DNA from: Candidatus Woesearchaeota archaeon
GTDB lineage: Archaea > Nanobdellota > Nanobdellia > Woesearchaeales > UBA12501
Direction of reading: 5' to 3'
Assembly (NCBI GenBank): GCA_016203375.1
Contig: JACQMX010000037.1
Coordinates: 1-5,912, forward strand
Length of the DNA stretch: 5,912 nt
Positions 1 through 5,702 of the stretch are shown here, piece after piece. Below the pieces are notes generated by a model. That model worked only from the letters and a program-made list of their open reading frames with translations, was not told the DNA's origin and did not search any database. Each line of letters opens with the position of its first letter. The stretch's first letter is position 1. Both the position numbers and the translations under genes were made by a program.

Positions 1-436
1 CTTTCTTCTTCTCTTCTTTTACTTTGCCGATGAAGAAGGCCTTATCTTTCAATTTTTCAAAGGCAACAGCGTTCTCTTCCTCAGAATACTCCTTCGGCAC
101 CCATTGAAAGTCCAAGCCGTCATCAAACTTTCGTGGAACAACCTCAAGCACTGGATGTTCATGTCCTTGAAGCGCGTCGTGAAGAATAATGTTCGTCCCT
201 TGAACGCCAAAGTATTCAAAAACTGCAGAGGCAGCAAAAGAAGCGACCCAGAAGAGATTCGAAACAATATCATTTGGCACATCCTTTAGCAAGCCGGTGT
301 GCTTCTTCAAAATAACCTGCACATGGCCAAGGGCGCATGGCTTATCCGCAAGAATGGCAAGAACATGCTCATCCTCGTAGAGCTTTCTTGCTTCTTTATT
401 GCCATCCACTATTCCACAAAACACGCAGTCGCTCAT
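1..436 (-). CDS. HIT-fold protein with degenerate triad, 3' end outside window
   Basis: Partial gene: 145 codons are visible and no stop is reached before the left edge. It begins MSDCVFCGIV and aligns along its length with the HIT protein immediately upstream. Shared landmarks are C4-x2-C7, the LYEDE segment at 19-23, GH at 37-38, KKH at 44-46, GTNIILHD at 80-87 and the closing VVPR at 99-102. HIT proteins bind nucleotides and normally hydrolyse or transfer nucleotidyl groups through an H-x-H-x-H triad. Here the triad positions read H94, V96 and E98, so both the nucleophile and the third histidine are missing. C4, C7, H46 and H94 could still form the zinc site found in many prokaryotic HIT proteins. 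After about residue 118 the chain turns Glu/Lys-rich (SEEENAVAFEK, then KEEKKK at the edge). Its ATG overlaps the upstream stop as ATGA, with only a weak GGGA upstream, which suggests coupled translation. The fold is fairly certain; loss of catalysis is inferred. Confidence 0.86.
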   Translation of the reverse strand, partial: MSDCVFCGIVDGNKEARKLYEDEHVLAILADKPCALGHVQVILKKHTGLLKDVPNDIVSNLFWVASFAASAVFEYFGVQGTNIILHDALQGHEHPVLEVVPRKFDDGLDFQWVPKEYSEEENAVAFEKLKDKAFFIGKVKEEKKK

Positions 437-1335
437 TTTCCCGTAAAAAGCCTGGCAATATCATCAATGGATGGCTTTTTCTCCTCATTTTTTTCTTGCT
501 CGTTTCGTTTTTCTTGTTTTTCTGGCGCTTTTTTCTTTGCTTCTTCCTCTTCTGCATGCGGCTTTGACTTCTCCACAGGCACGGCCTTCTTTTCTTCCGT
601 TTTCTCTTCTTTGTGCTCTTTCTTCTTCGCGCCATGCTTCTTAACAATTTCATTGACAATCGCATCTACGTCTTTCCCCTTGAACATGACAGAAAGCTGC
701 GGATGTTTTGGAACAAGCTGCTTGAACTCCTCCGGCTTCGTGAGAAGGAGTTCAAGAATTGGTTGATTCGCTTCAATGATTGCAATAAGCTTTTCTGGAG
801 ACATAGTTTCAAGAAGCGTTTGTTCACCGGTAAACTGCTTGCCCATTTGTTTAAAGTGATTACGAAGCATAATCGTAAGATTATTTCTCAAGTCCGTGTG
901 AATTTTATCTATCTCCTTAAGATCAACAGGTTTACTGGGTATTTCAAGCATAGAAAGATGATCATGATTTTCCCTTGGGATAACATGCAACAAGAAATGC
1001 TGACTTTGCTGACCTGCGGCCGCGCCATTCGCTATAAACACTGTACTTCCTGCGGTAAGTAACCCTTGCTGCACGACACCACACAATTGTTGCGTTACCG
1101 AAAAGAGATGTTCGAAAGTCTTATCCGGAATTAACGACATGATAGGATAATGCTCTTTGGGCATTACCAGCATATGACCTTTTGATGCTGGATTGATATC
1201 CATAACGGCTTGGACTTCAGCATCTTCATAGACTTTTTTGGCAGGAATATCTCCTTTTACAATCTTACAGAATGGGCAATTTGTTTTTTGCTCTTCGATC
1301 GCTTTTTGTTGTTCCGGAGAAAGTTTGATGGCCAT
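433..1335 (-). CDS. HIT-family protein with long charged C-terminal extension
   Basis: This is a 300-aa protein whose N-terminal 135 residues are a HIT domain; most HIT proteins are only 110-150 aa. Visible motifs are C20-P-F-C23, KVYEDAEVQAVMDINPASKGH (34-54, the standard HIT strand pattern), VMPKEH (57-62) and NGAAAGQ (103-109), then the triad region H113-F-L115-L-H117-V-I-P-R121. The first and third histidines are present, but the middle one, the nucleophile of Hint/Fhit enzymes, is Leu. C20, C23, H62 and H113 fit the usual zinc-site positions. Residues 137-235 look helical and match nothing I recognise. Residues 236-287 are a Lys/Glu-rich, probably disordered linker, and the end is a short SIDDIARLFTGK segment. 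The gene follows the antiporter after 37 bases. The start lacks a good Shine-Dalgarno but has TTTAAA about 26 nt upstream, so it may have its own leaderless promoter. It is probably not a standard nucleotide hydrolase; substrate or partner is unknown. Confidence 0.9.
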   Translation of the reverse strand: MAIKLSPEQQKAIEEQKTNCPFCKIVKGDIPAKKVYEDAEVQAVMDINPASKGHMLVMPKEHYPIMSLIPDKTFEHLFSVTQQLCGVVQQGLLTAGSTVFIANGAAAGQQSQHFLLHVIPRENHDHLSMLEIPSKPVDLKEIDKIHTDLRNNLTIMLRNHFKQMGKQFTGEQTLLETMSPEKLIAIIEANQPILELLLTKPEEFKQLVPKHPQLSVMFKGKDVDAIVNEIVKKHGAKKKEHKEEKTEEKKAVPVEKSKPHAEEEEAKKKAPEKQEKRNEQEKNEEKKPSIDDIARLFTGK

Positions 1336-1357
1336 AAATTGCTCATGCGATATAGTG

Positions 1358-1363
1358 TTTAAA
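1358..1363 (-). promoter_or_regulatory. Candidate TATA box for a leaderless HIT transcript
   Basis: A TTTAAA lies with its centre 25-26 nt before the ATG at 1335, inside the 37-base gap after the antiporter stop. In archaea the TATA box sits about 26 nt before the transcription start, so the transcript would begin at or near the ATG. This agrees with the lack of a clear Shine-Dalgarno before that ATG. A second A/T stretch (CTATATC, 1349-1355) is closer, only about 17 nt away. The TTTTT next to TTTAAA might also help end transcripts coming from the antiporter. Confidence 0.4.
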
Positions 1364-1372
1364 AATGTTTGT

Positions 1373-2416
1373 CTACAGCGTCGCCACTTGAGTGATCACA
1401 AACGTTGCGTACACTAGCAATAATCCAATACCCTCATCCCAAGTGATCTCGCGCTTCATGATGAAGAGGGTTCCGAAGAAGACAGCGGTAAGCAAAAACA
1501 TCGCGGGCACGAAGAATTTGCTGACGGAAAACGTGATTGGATTTATCATGGTAGCAAAGCCGAGGATAAGGGTAACGTTCATGACGACACTGCCAAGAAT
1601 GTCGCCGAACGCTATGCCTGATTTTTTCGTGCGAATGGATTTTAGCTCTACCGCAAGTTCTGGTATGGCAGTACCAAACGCGATAACGAGAAGGCCAACC
1701 ACAAATGTTGGAATTTGAAACTCATGGGCTATCTGCAAAGAAGAAACCACCAGCCATCGCGCAGAAAGCAACAAGGCGGCAAGACAGCCGAGAAACACCA
1801 CCATATCTTGCCATACATCTTTGAAGGCGATCTGCTTTTTTATCGTCCCGAGCTCACCCTCCTTGCGGATGAGGATGATAACATATAGAATAAAAGCACC
1901 GATCATTATGGCACCATCAAGCCGAGATAGCGTACCATTTAATGCGAGAAGAAGGGGTAAGAGCACCATGCCAAGTACAAGCAGTACTGTCTTGCGAAGG
2001 ACAGCTCCTTGGACAGCTATTTTCCTTCCAATAAGTGCAGTAAGTCCTAAGATGACGGTAACATCCATAATGCTGCTTCCGATGAGATCTCCTAAAACGA
2101 GCTGACCTTGTTTTGCCATGGACGCAATAAACGCTGTACTGAGATCAGGTAAGGAAGTGCCCATAGACACGACAAGGAATCCTATGATATAATCAGAAAT
2201 ACCTGCTTCTCGCGCGTAATGGCCAATAGCTTCAATGGCATAAGAGGCAGCACGCATCATGACAAAGATGCTCAAGCCTAAGATAAGAAGAGCACGAAGC
2301 AACGCTTTTCTCGGAACTACAGAAGAAGGCAAAAAAATCTCTATTGCAATGAGGAAGAGAAAAGCTCCTCCAAAGATAAACCAGCTAAGGTTTTCAAAGC
2401 TTCGTGTTTTTTTCAT
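1373..2416 (-). CDS. Ca2+/cation antiporter, CaCA family (NCX/YrbG-like)
   Basis: A 347-aa membrane protein of the usual length for prokaryotic sodium/calcium exchangers, which expel Ca2+ in exchange for Na+ or H+ across the cell membrane. The sequence shows about ten hydrophobic segments in two homologous halves, each with an alpha repeat. Alpha-1 has GTSLPD (86-91) and GDLIGSSIMD (109-118). Alpha-2 has GTAIPE (248-253) and GDILGSVVMN (271-280). The central loop (about 185-202) is short, so there is no regulatory Ca2+-binding domain as in animal NCX. Compared with the M. jannaschii exchanger NCX_Mj, the alpha-1 Glu is Asp91, and the Asn/Asp pair (N81 and D240 there) is exchanged between repeats: D118 here and N280 here. 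The ATG lies inside the end of the ATPase gene, 23 bases of overlap, with GAGAGGT five bases before it, so the two are probably co-translated. The ion preference (Ca2+, and Na+ or H+) is inferred from family and context. Confidence 0.92.
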   Translation of the reverse strand: MKKTRSFENLSWFIFGGAFLFLIAIEIFLPSSVVPRKALLRALLILGLSIFVMMRAASYAIEAIGHYAREAGISDYIIGFLVVSMGTSLPDLSTAFIASMAKQGQLVLGDLIGSSIMDVTVILGLTALIGRKIAVQGAVLRKTVLLVLGMVLLPLLLALNGTLSRLDGAIMIGAFILYVIILIRKEGELGTIKKQIAFKDVWQDMVVFLGCLAALLLSARWLVVSSLQIAHEFQIPTFVVGLLVIAFGTAIPELAVELKSIRTKKSGIAFGDILGSVVMNVTLILGFATMINPITFSVSKFFVPAMFLLTAVFFGTLFIMKREITWDEGIGLLLVYATFVITQVATL

Positions 2417-5048
2417 ATGAAACCTCTCTGATAGGCGCTGCTTTTGTCATGCCCGGTCGAACGACCTTTTGAAGCTCAAGCATGATGAAACCAATGCTTG
2501 CAAGCGCCAGGACAATTCCCCATTCTGATACAGAGAGCGGCGTGACGCCAAATATATCATGGAAGAAAGGCACATACAGAATCGCGAGATGAAGCGCAAT
2601 CGATGAAGTGATTGCAAGCAACAACCAGCGATTTGATAACAAGCCGACTTTGAATACTGGTTTTGTTATCGATCGGCAGCTGATTGCCTGGAATAGCTCG
2701 AAAAAAACCATAATAGTGAATGCCATCGTCTGTGCCTTGACGAGATTTTCTCCAGTAAACCAGCTAAAGACAAGGAGGATGCCTAGGGCAACGAGGATTG
2801 GATAAGCGATAAGAAACGCTCCAAGCCCCTCAAAGATACTCATCTTCGGCTTTCGAGGAGGCCGCTCCATAATCCCCTGTTCGATGGGATCAACGCCAAG
2901 CGCAAGCGCAGGCAGCCCATCCGTCACGAGATTGACCCATAAAATTTGGATAGCGGTAAATGGCAAGGATAGACCAAAAAGCACGGCAAAAAACACCACC
3001 AGCACTTCTGCAATATTGCCGGAAAGAAGGTATGCAAGAAATTTTTGAATGTTATCGTACACGCCGCGTCCTTCTTCCACCGCATTGACTATTGAAGCGA
3101 AATTGTCATCCGTTAGGATCATCCCACTCGCTTCTTTAGCTACATCGGTACCAGTAACACCCATAGCAATGCCAATATCTGCACGCTTGAGCGCTGGCGC
3201 ATCGTTCACACCATCGCCAGTCATGGCTACGATATGCCCTCGTTTCTTGAATGCATCAACAATGTAGATTTTATGCCGTGGATCAACACGCGCATATACG
3301 GCAATATTTTCGACATGTTCAGAGATATCAAAGTGCTCAAGCTCCTGACCGGTAATGGATTTTCCTTCAATACCTAGTTCTTTTGCTACGGCGACAGCTG
3401 TCGTTTGGTGATCCCCAGTAATCATCACGACCTTAATACCTGCACGTTTACATTTTGCAATAGCTTCTTTCACTTCTTCTCTGGGAGGATCCATCATCCC
3501 TTGCAAGCCAACAAAAACCATGTCCTTTTCTATCTCGTTCGTTTTCTCTTTGCTAGGCTCTTTATACGCAAAACCAAGGACGCGCAAGGCATCGCTCGCA
3601 AATTGCTCATTCATATGAAGGATATCGTCACGATGTTGCTTGGTTAATCGTTGGACTTTACCGTTAAGAAGAACAAAGGAACAACAATGAAGAACAACAT
3701 CAGGAGCACCTTTCATGTAGGCTATGCGTTTTGGACCTACTTGATGCACCGTTGTCATACGTTTTCGTTCAGAAGAGAAAGGGATCTCTTCTCCACGCTT
3801 ATATTTCAAGGAAAGAAGTTGTTTGTCTAAGCCGTACTTTACCGCACTAACAATAAGCGCGCCCTCTGTTGGGTCACCAATGACTTCCCATTTTGTCTCA
3901 TCAAGCTTTGCATCATTATTCAGAACACCAATGCGGAGCAATAATTCTAAATCCTGTGGCTTGCTGGTAAAGGAGCCTTCAGGCTTATATCCAGAACCAG
4001 TAACGTCTATGATTTCGCTATCAACATATACTTTTTTGACTGTCATTTGGTTGTGCGTGAGGGTTCCAGTTTTATCCGTGCAAATAACCGTCGTGCAACC
4101 AAGCGTTTCCACGGAGGGAAGCTTTCTGATCAAGGCATTCCGCTTTACCATTCGCTGGACGCCGAGTGCCATAGCGATAGTTACTACAATAGGTAATCCT
4201 TCAGGGATAGCCGCGACCGCGAGTGACACGGCGGTGAGCAAAAACTCGAAAAGATCTCCTCCTCGAATCACCCCAACAAGGAAAACAATGGCACAAATGC
4301 TGACCGTAAGATTACTTAGCCACCGAGCAAGACGGGCAAGTTTTTTCTGTAAGGGGGTTGACTCAGGCTTTGCTGTTTGGATCAGATGAGCTATTTTGCC
4401 AATTTCTGTCTTCATACCGGTAGCCACCACCACCGCAAGCGCCTTTCCATTAGTCACAATAGTACCCGCAAAGACCATATTGCTACAATCAGCAATACCT
4501 ATCTTTACTGGACAAACACCGATAATCTTTCGCACCGGCAATGATTCCCCAGTTAGTGCTGCTTCTTGCGTATGAAGTGCAACAACACGAATGAGGCGGG
4601 CATCTGCTGGAATCTTATCTCCAGCATCAAGAAAGATCACATCGCCAGGAACAAGTTCACGAGCATCAATTTCTTGTTCCGTACCATCTCTAATGACTTT
4701 CGCTTTTAATGAAGCCATCTTCTTTAATGCTTCAATGGCCTTTTCTGCACGGTATTCTTGTGCAAAACCGAGAATTGCGTTCATAATGAGGATAATAGCG
4801 ATAACCATCGCATCAATATTCTCATGAATAATAACGGAAATAATAATCGCGCCAAGAAGAATCCAGACGACTGGATTTACAAATTGGCTCAAGAATATTT
4901 TGAATGCTGAGATTTTTTCCTTTTCTTCTATTTCATTATACCCCTGTTGTTGAAGCCGACGAGCTGCTTCTTCTTTGGTTAAGCCTTTTTCCGGAGAAAC
5001 AGAGAACTCTAGCAACACATCTTCCACAGGCTTGCTGTGATGTTCCAT
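2394..5048 (-). CDS. P-type Ca2+-transporting ATPase (P2, SERCA/PMR1-like)
   Basis: An 884-aa pump, full length for the family, that uses ATP to move Ca2+ out of the cytoplasm. In order: an N-terminal cation-ATPase domain (about 5-75), membrane helices M1-M2 (about 56-97), an actuator domain with TGES (166-169), M3-M4 with the PEGLP kink (282-286), the phosphorylation site DKTGT with D325, the nucleotide domain with KGAPD (446-450), hinge motifs TGD (544-546) and TGDGVND (610-616), then M5-M10 (about 668-860). Ca2+ ligands known from SERCA are all in place: V278, A279, I281 and E283 in M4; N678 and E681 in M5; N706, T709 and D710 in M6; E784 in M8. This predicts two Ca2+ sites, whereas PMR1/SPCA pumps have one. 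The start follows GGGGTGA three bases upstream. The gene stands 77 bases after the zinc-finger gene and overlaps the antiporter, giving paired primary and secondary Ca2+ export. A different divalent cation cannot be excluded. Confidence 0.96.
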   Translation of the reverse strand: MEHHSKPVEDVLLEFSVSPEKGLTKEEAARRLQQQGYNEIEEKEKISAFKIFLSQFVNPVVWILLGAIIISVIIHENIDAMVIAIILIMNAILGFAQEYRAEKAIEALKKMASLKAKVIRDGTEQEIDARELVPGDVIFLDAGDKIPADARLIRVVALHTQEAALTGESLPVRKIIGVCPVKIGIADCSNMVFAGTIVTNGKALAVVVATGMKTEIGKIAHLIQTAKPESTPLQKKLARLARWLSNLTVSICAIVFLVGVIRGGDLFEFLLTAVSLAVAAIPEGLPIVVTIAMALGVQRMVKRNALIRKLPSVETLGCTTVICTDKTGTLTHNQMTVKKVYVDSEIIDVTGSGYKPEGSFTSKPQDLELLLRIGVLNNDAKLDETKWEVIGDPTEGALIVSAVKYGLDKQLLSLKYKRGEEIPFSSERKRMTTVHQVGPKRIAYMKGAPDVVLHCCSFVLLNGKVQRLTKQHRDDILHMNEQFASDALRVLGFAYKEPSKEKTNEIEKDMVFVGLQGMMDPPREEVKEAIAKCKRAGIKVVMITGDHQTTAVAVAKELGIEGKSITGQELEHFDISEHVENIAVYARVDPRHKIYIVDAFKKRGHIVAMTGDGVNDAPALKRADIGIAMGVTGTDVAKEASGMILTDDNFASIVNAVEEGRGVYDNIQKFLAYLLSGNIAEVLVVFFAVLFGLSLPFTAIQILWVNLVTDGLPALALGVDPIEQGIMERPPRKPKMSIFEGLGAFLIAYPILVALGILLVFSWFTGENLVKAQTMAFTIMVFFELFQAISCRSITKPVFKVGLLSNRWLLLAITSSIALHLAILYVPFFHDIFGVTPLSVSEWGIVLALASIGFIMLELQKVVRPGMTKAAPIREVSYEKNTKL
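2421..2428 (-). promoter_or_regulatory. Ribosome binding site of the antiporter inside the ATPase gene
   Basis: GAGAGGTT on the minus strand has its GAGGT core five bases before the ATG at 2416. It lies in the last codons of the ATPase frame. It supports this start for the antiporter and means ribosomes can initiate the second gene while finishing the first. Confidence 0.6.
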
Positions 5049-5051
5049 CGC

Positions 5052-5058
5052 TCACCCC
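5052..5058 (-). promoter_or_regulatory. Ribosome binding site of the Ca2+-ATPase
   Basis: GGGGTGA on the minus strand, three bases before the ATG at 5048. It is complementary to the archaeal 16S 3' end except for one position and has nearly the same spacing as the GAGGTGA site of the upstream zinc-finger gene. It fixes the ATPase start at MEHHSK. Confidence 0.65.
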
Positions 5059-5083
5059 TTTTAAATGGAAAATAAAGAGAAGG

Positions 5084-5096
5084 AGTTTATTAAACT
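5084..5096. promoter_or_regulatory. 13-base perfect palindrome before the ATPase: TATA box or operator
   Basis: AGTTTATTAAACT consists of two six-base arms around one central base, in the 77-base gap between the zinc-finger gene and the ATPase. On the minus strand its TTTAATAA core is about 42 nt before the ATPase ATG and is preceded by GCAAG. It could therefore be a TATA box giving a leader of about 16 nt, enough to include the GGGGTGA site. The symmetry also allows binding of a dimeric regulator that would compete with TBP. The sequence shows no more than this. Confidence 0.4.
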
Positions 5097-5125
5097 TGCG
5101 ATTAATAATCCCTTTCAGTAACAGC

Positions 5126-5443
5126 TTATAGGCCCTTATCCACCGCCGATTCTCGAAGATCCTTAAGATTCTTGAGGAAGTATTCCAAGCAGTCTATTGC
5201 GCAAAAGCTAGCCTTCTTCCTCAAGTCTTCTGGCCCAAAGATGAGCGTATAATTATTAACGCTATAGGGTTCAAGCCGACCATTACAGATACAACAGTAT
5301 ACATCATGTTTTTTTGTTTCATCACGAATCTTGCTATCCACCAATTGCAAAAGATGCAAACCGCCCATAGTCAAATCTTTCTTTATTTTTATTAATTCTT
5401 CGTATTCTAGATAGTCCATCACGTCACGGAGTTTTTTCTTCAT
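5126..5443 (-). CDS. Small zinc-finger (treble-clef-like) protein of unknown function
   Basis: A 105-aa protein. Residues 1-46 are charged and probably helical (MKKKLRDVMDYLEYEEL and onward). Then comes a metal-binding pattern C50-x2-C53 with an extra C51, 27 residues, and C81-x3-C85. Between them is NNYTLIFGPEDLRKKASF (63-80), and the C-terminal CLEYFLKNLKDL is helical. A knuckle followed by FC-x3-C at a helix start resembles treble-clef zinc fingers such as TRASH/YHS domains, some of which sense or deliver metals; here the gap is longer than usual, so the link is only suggestive. I have a general impression that similar small proteins occur in DPANN archaea but cannot name a family. The start is well supported by GAGGTGA four bases before the ATG. 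It lies between the hairpin-rich stretch and the Ca2+-ATPase, 77 bases from the latter, and may share its transcript. A metal-sensing role is conceivable but unproven. Confidence 0.85.
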   Translation of the reverse strand: MKKKLRDVMDYLEYEELIKIKKDLTMGGLHLLQLVDSKIRDETKKHDVYCCICNGRLEPYSVNNYTLIFGPEDLRKKASFCAIDCLEYFLKNLKDLRESAVDKGL

Positions 5444-5447
5444 CGAT

Positions 5448-5454
5448 TCACCTC
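5448..5454 (-). promoter_or_regulatory. Ribosome binding site of the zinc-finger gene
   Basis: GAGGTGA on the minus strand, four bases before the ATG at 5443. It is a near-perfect match to the archaeal anti-Shine-Dalgarno and decides the start of the small zinc-finger gene. It also shows that this ATG can be used without coupling to any frame from upstream. Confidence 0.75.
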
Positions 5455-5469
5455 ATTTTTGCCGTATTG

Positions 5470-5480
5470 CTGCTGAGCAG
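5470..5480. repeat. 11-base palindrome between T-run and zinc-finger gene
   Basis: CTGCTGAGCAG has two perfect five-base arms around one base. It lies between the T-rich run (5482-5494) and the ribosome site of the zinc-finger gene, where an operator or a small RNA hairpin could act. Such short palindromes also arise by chance. Confidence 0.3.
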
Positions 5481-5481
5481 G

Positions 5482-5535
5482 AAAAAAGAAAAAAGGCAAC
5501 GAGGGGTGGTTGCAAATATGCATAAACCTCGTGCC
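5482..5535 (-). terminator. Hairpin followed by T6-C-T6 (intrinsic-terminator-like)
   Basis: On the minus strand GGCACGAGG (5535-5527) pairs with CCTCGTTGCC (5504-5495): nine pairs with one bulged T. The 22-base loop contains a TGCA/TGCA pair that may add an inner stem. The run TTTTTTCTTTTTT (5494-5482) follows with no gap. Archaeal polymerase ends transcription at T-runs, and hairpins are optional, so termination is likely in either case. The element lies 39 bases before the zinc-finger ATG, and I see no strong TATA box in between. It could end a small RNA from upstream or act as an attenuator. The AT-rich loop (TTTATGCATATTT) might alternatively be a promoter element for the zinc-finger gene. 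Confidence 0.55.
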
Positions 5536-5700
5536 TAAAGATGAAGAAACCGCGCCAACGGTACCTCCATCATCTTGCCGGGCCCTGGCGAAGGCTCGGT
5601 CATCACACAAGTTATTGGCGATCGGGCATGGAGAAAAAGAACGCCGTTGCGGCAGCTTTCCTCCTAGAATAGGATGCTGCTGGTTGCTTATGGCGAAAAC
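5482..5700 (-). ncRNA. Candidate structured RNA or leader, family not recognised
   Basis: Between the AbrB-like gene and the zinc-finger gene is a 259-base stretch with no convincing protein, more GC-rich in parts than its surroundings and with many possible stems. Read on the minus strand: GCAGC/GCTGC (5680-5652) enclosing TCCTA-TTC-TAGGA; GCCG-CAA-CGGC (5653-5643), which overlaps the first by two bases; CCGAGCC/GGCCCGG with one mismatch (5599-5578); AAGATGA/TCATCTT (5576-5538) with an inner ACCG/CGGT; and the terminal hairpin with T-run. CGCCAAT (5620-5614) can also pair with GTTGGCG in the loop of the fourth hairpin, a possible pseudoknot. A TATATC at about 5745-5740 could place a start near 5716. 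I checked for RNase P, SRP, tRNA, C/D-box and Mn2+ riboswitch signatures and saw no match beyond an isolated GGAGGAAAG. It could be an independent RNA or a leader controlling the genes below. No folding or covariation test was possible. Confidence 0.4.
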
Positions 5701-5702
5701 TG

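Noticed and set aside
299..766. Plus-strand frame rich in Phe and Ser
   Set aside because: It is the reverse of the Lys/Glu-rich linker of the HIT protein: purine-rich Lys/Glu codons read backwards give Phe/Ser/Leu.
3823..4389. A 188-codon plus-strand frame
   Set aside because: It is wholly antisense to the central part of the Ca2+-ATPase, whose motifs are intact, and shows no domain of its own.
5250..5290. tRNA T-loop-like GGGTTCAAGCC on the plus strand
   Set aside because: It lies within the zinc-finger gene in antisense and no acceptor, D or anticodon stems can be built around it.
5560..5620. C/D-box RNA, suggested by GTGATGA and AGATGATG
   Set aside because: No CTGA D or D' boxes occur at suitable distances, so the paired box arrangement is missing.
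5643..5680. RNase P RNA, suggested by GGAGGAAAG on the minus strand
   Set aside because: The conserved continuation GTCC is absent and I found no partner for helix P4 or ACAGAA-type segment downstream, so the match is too short.
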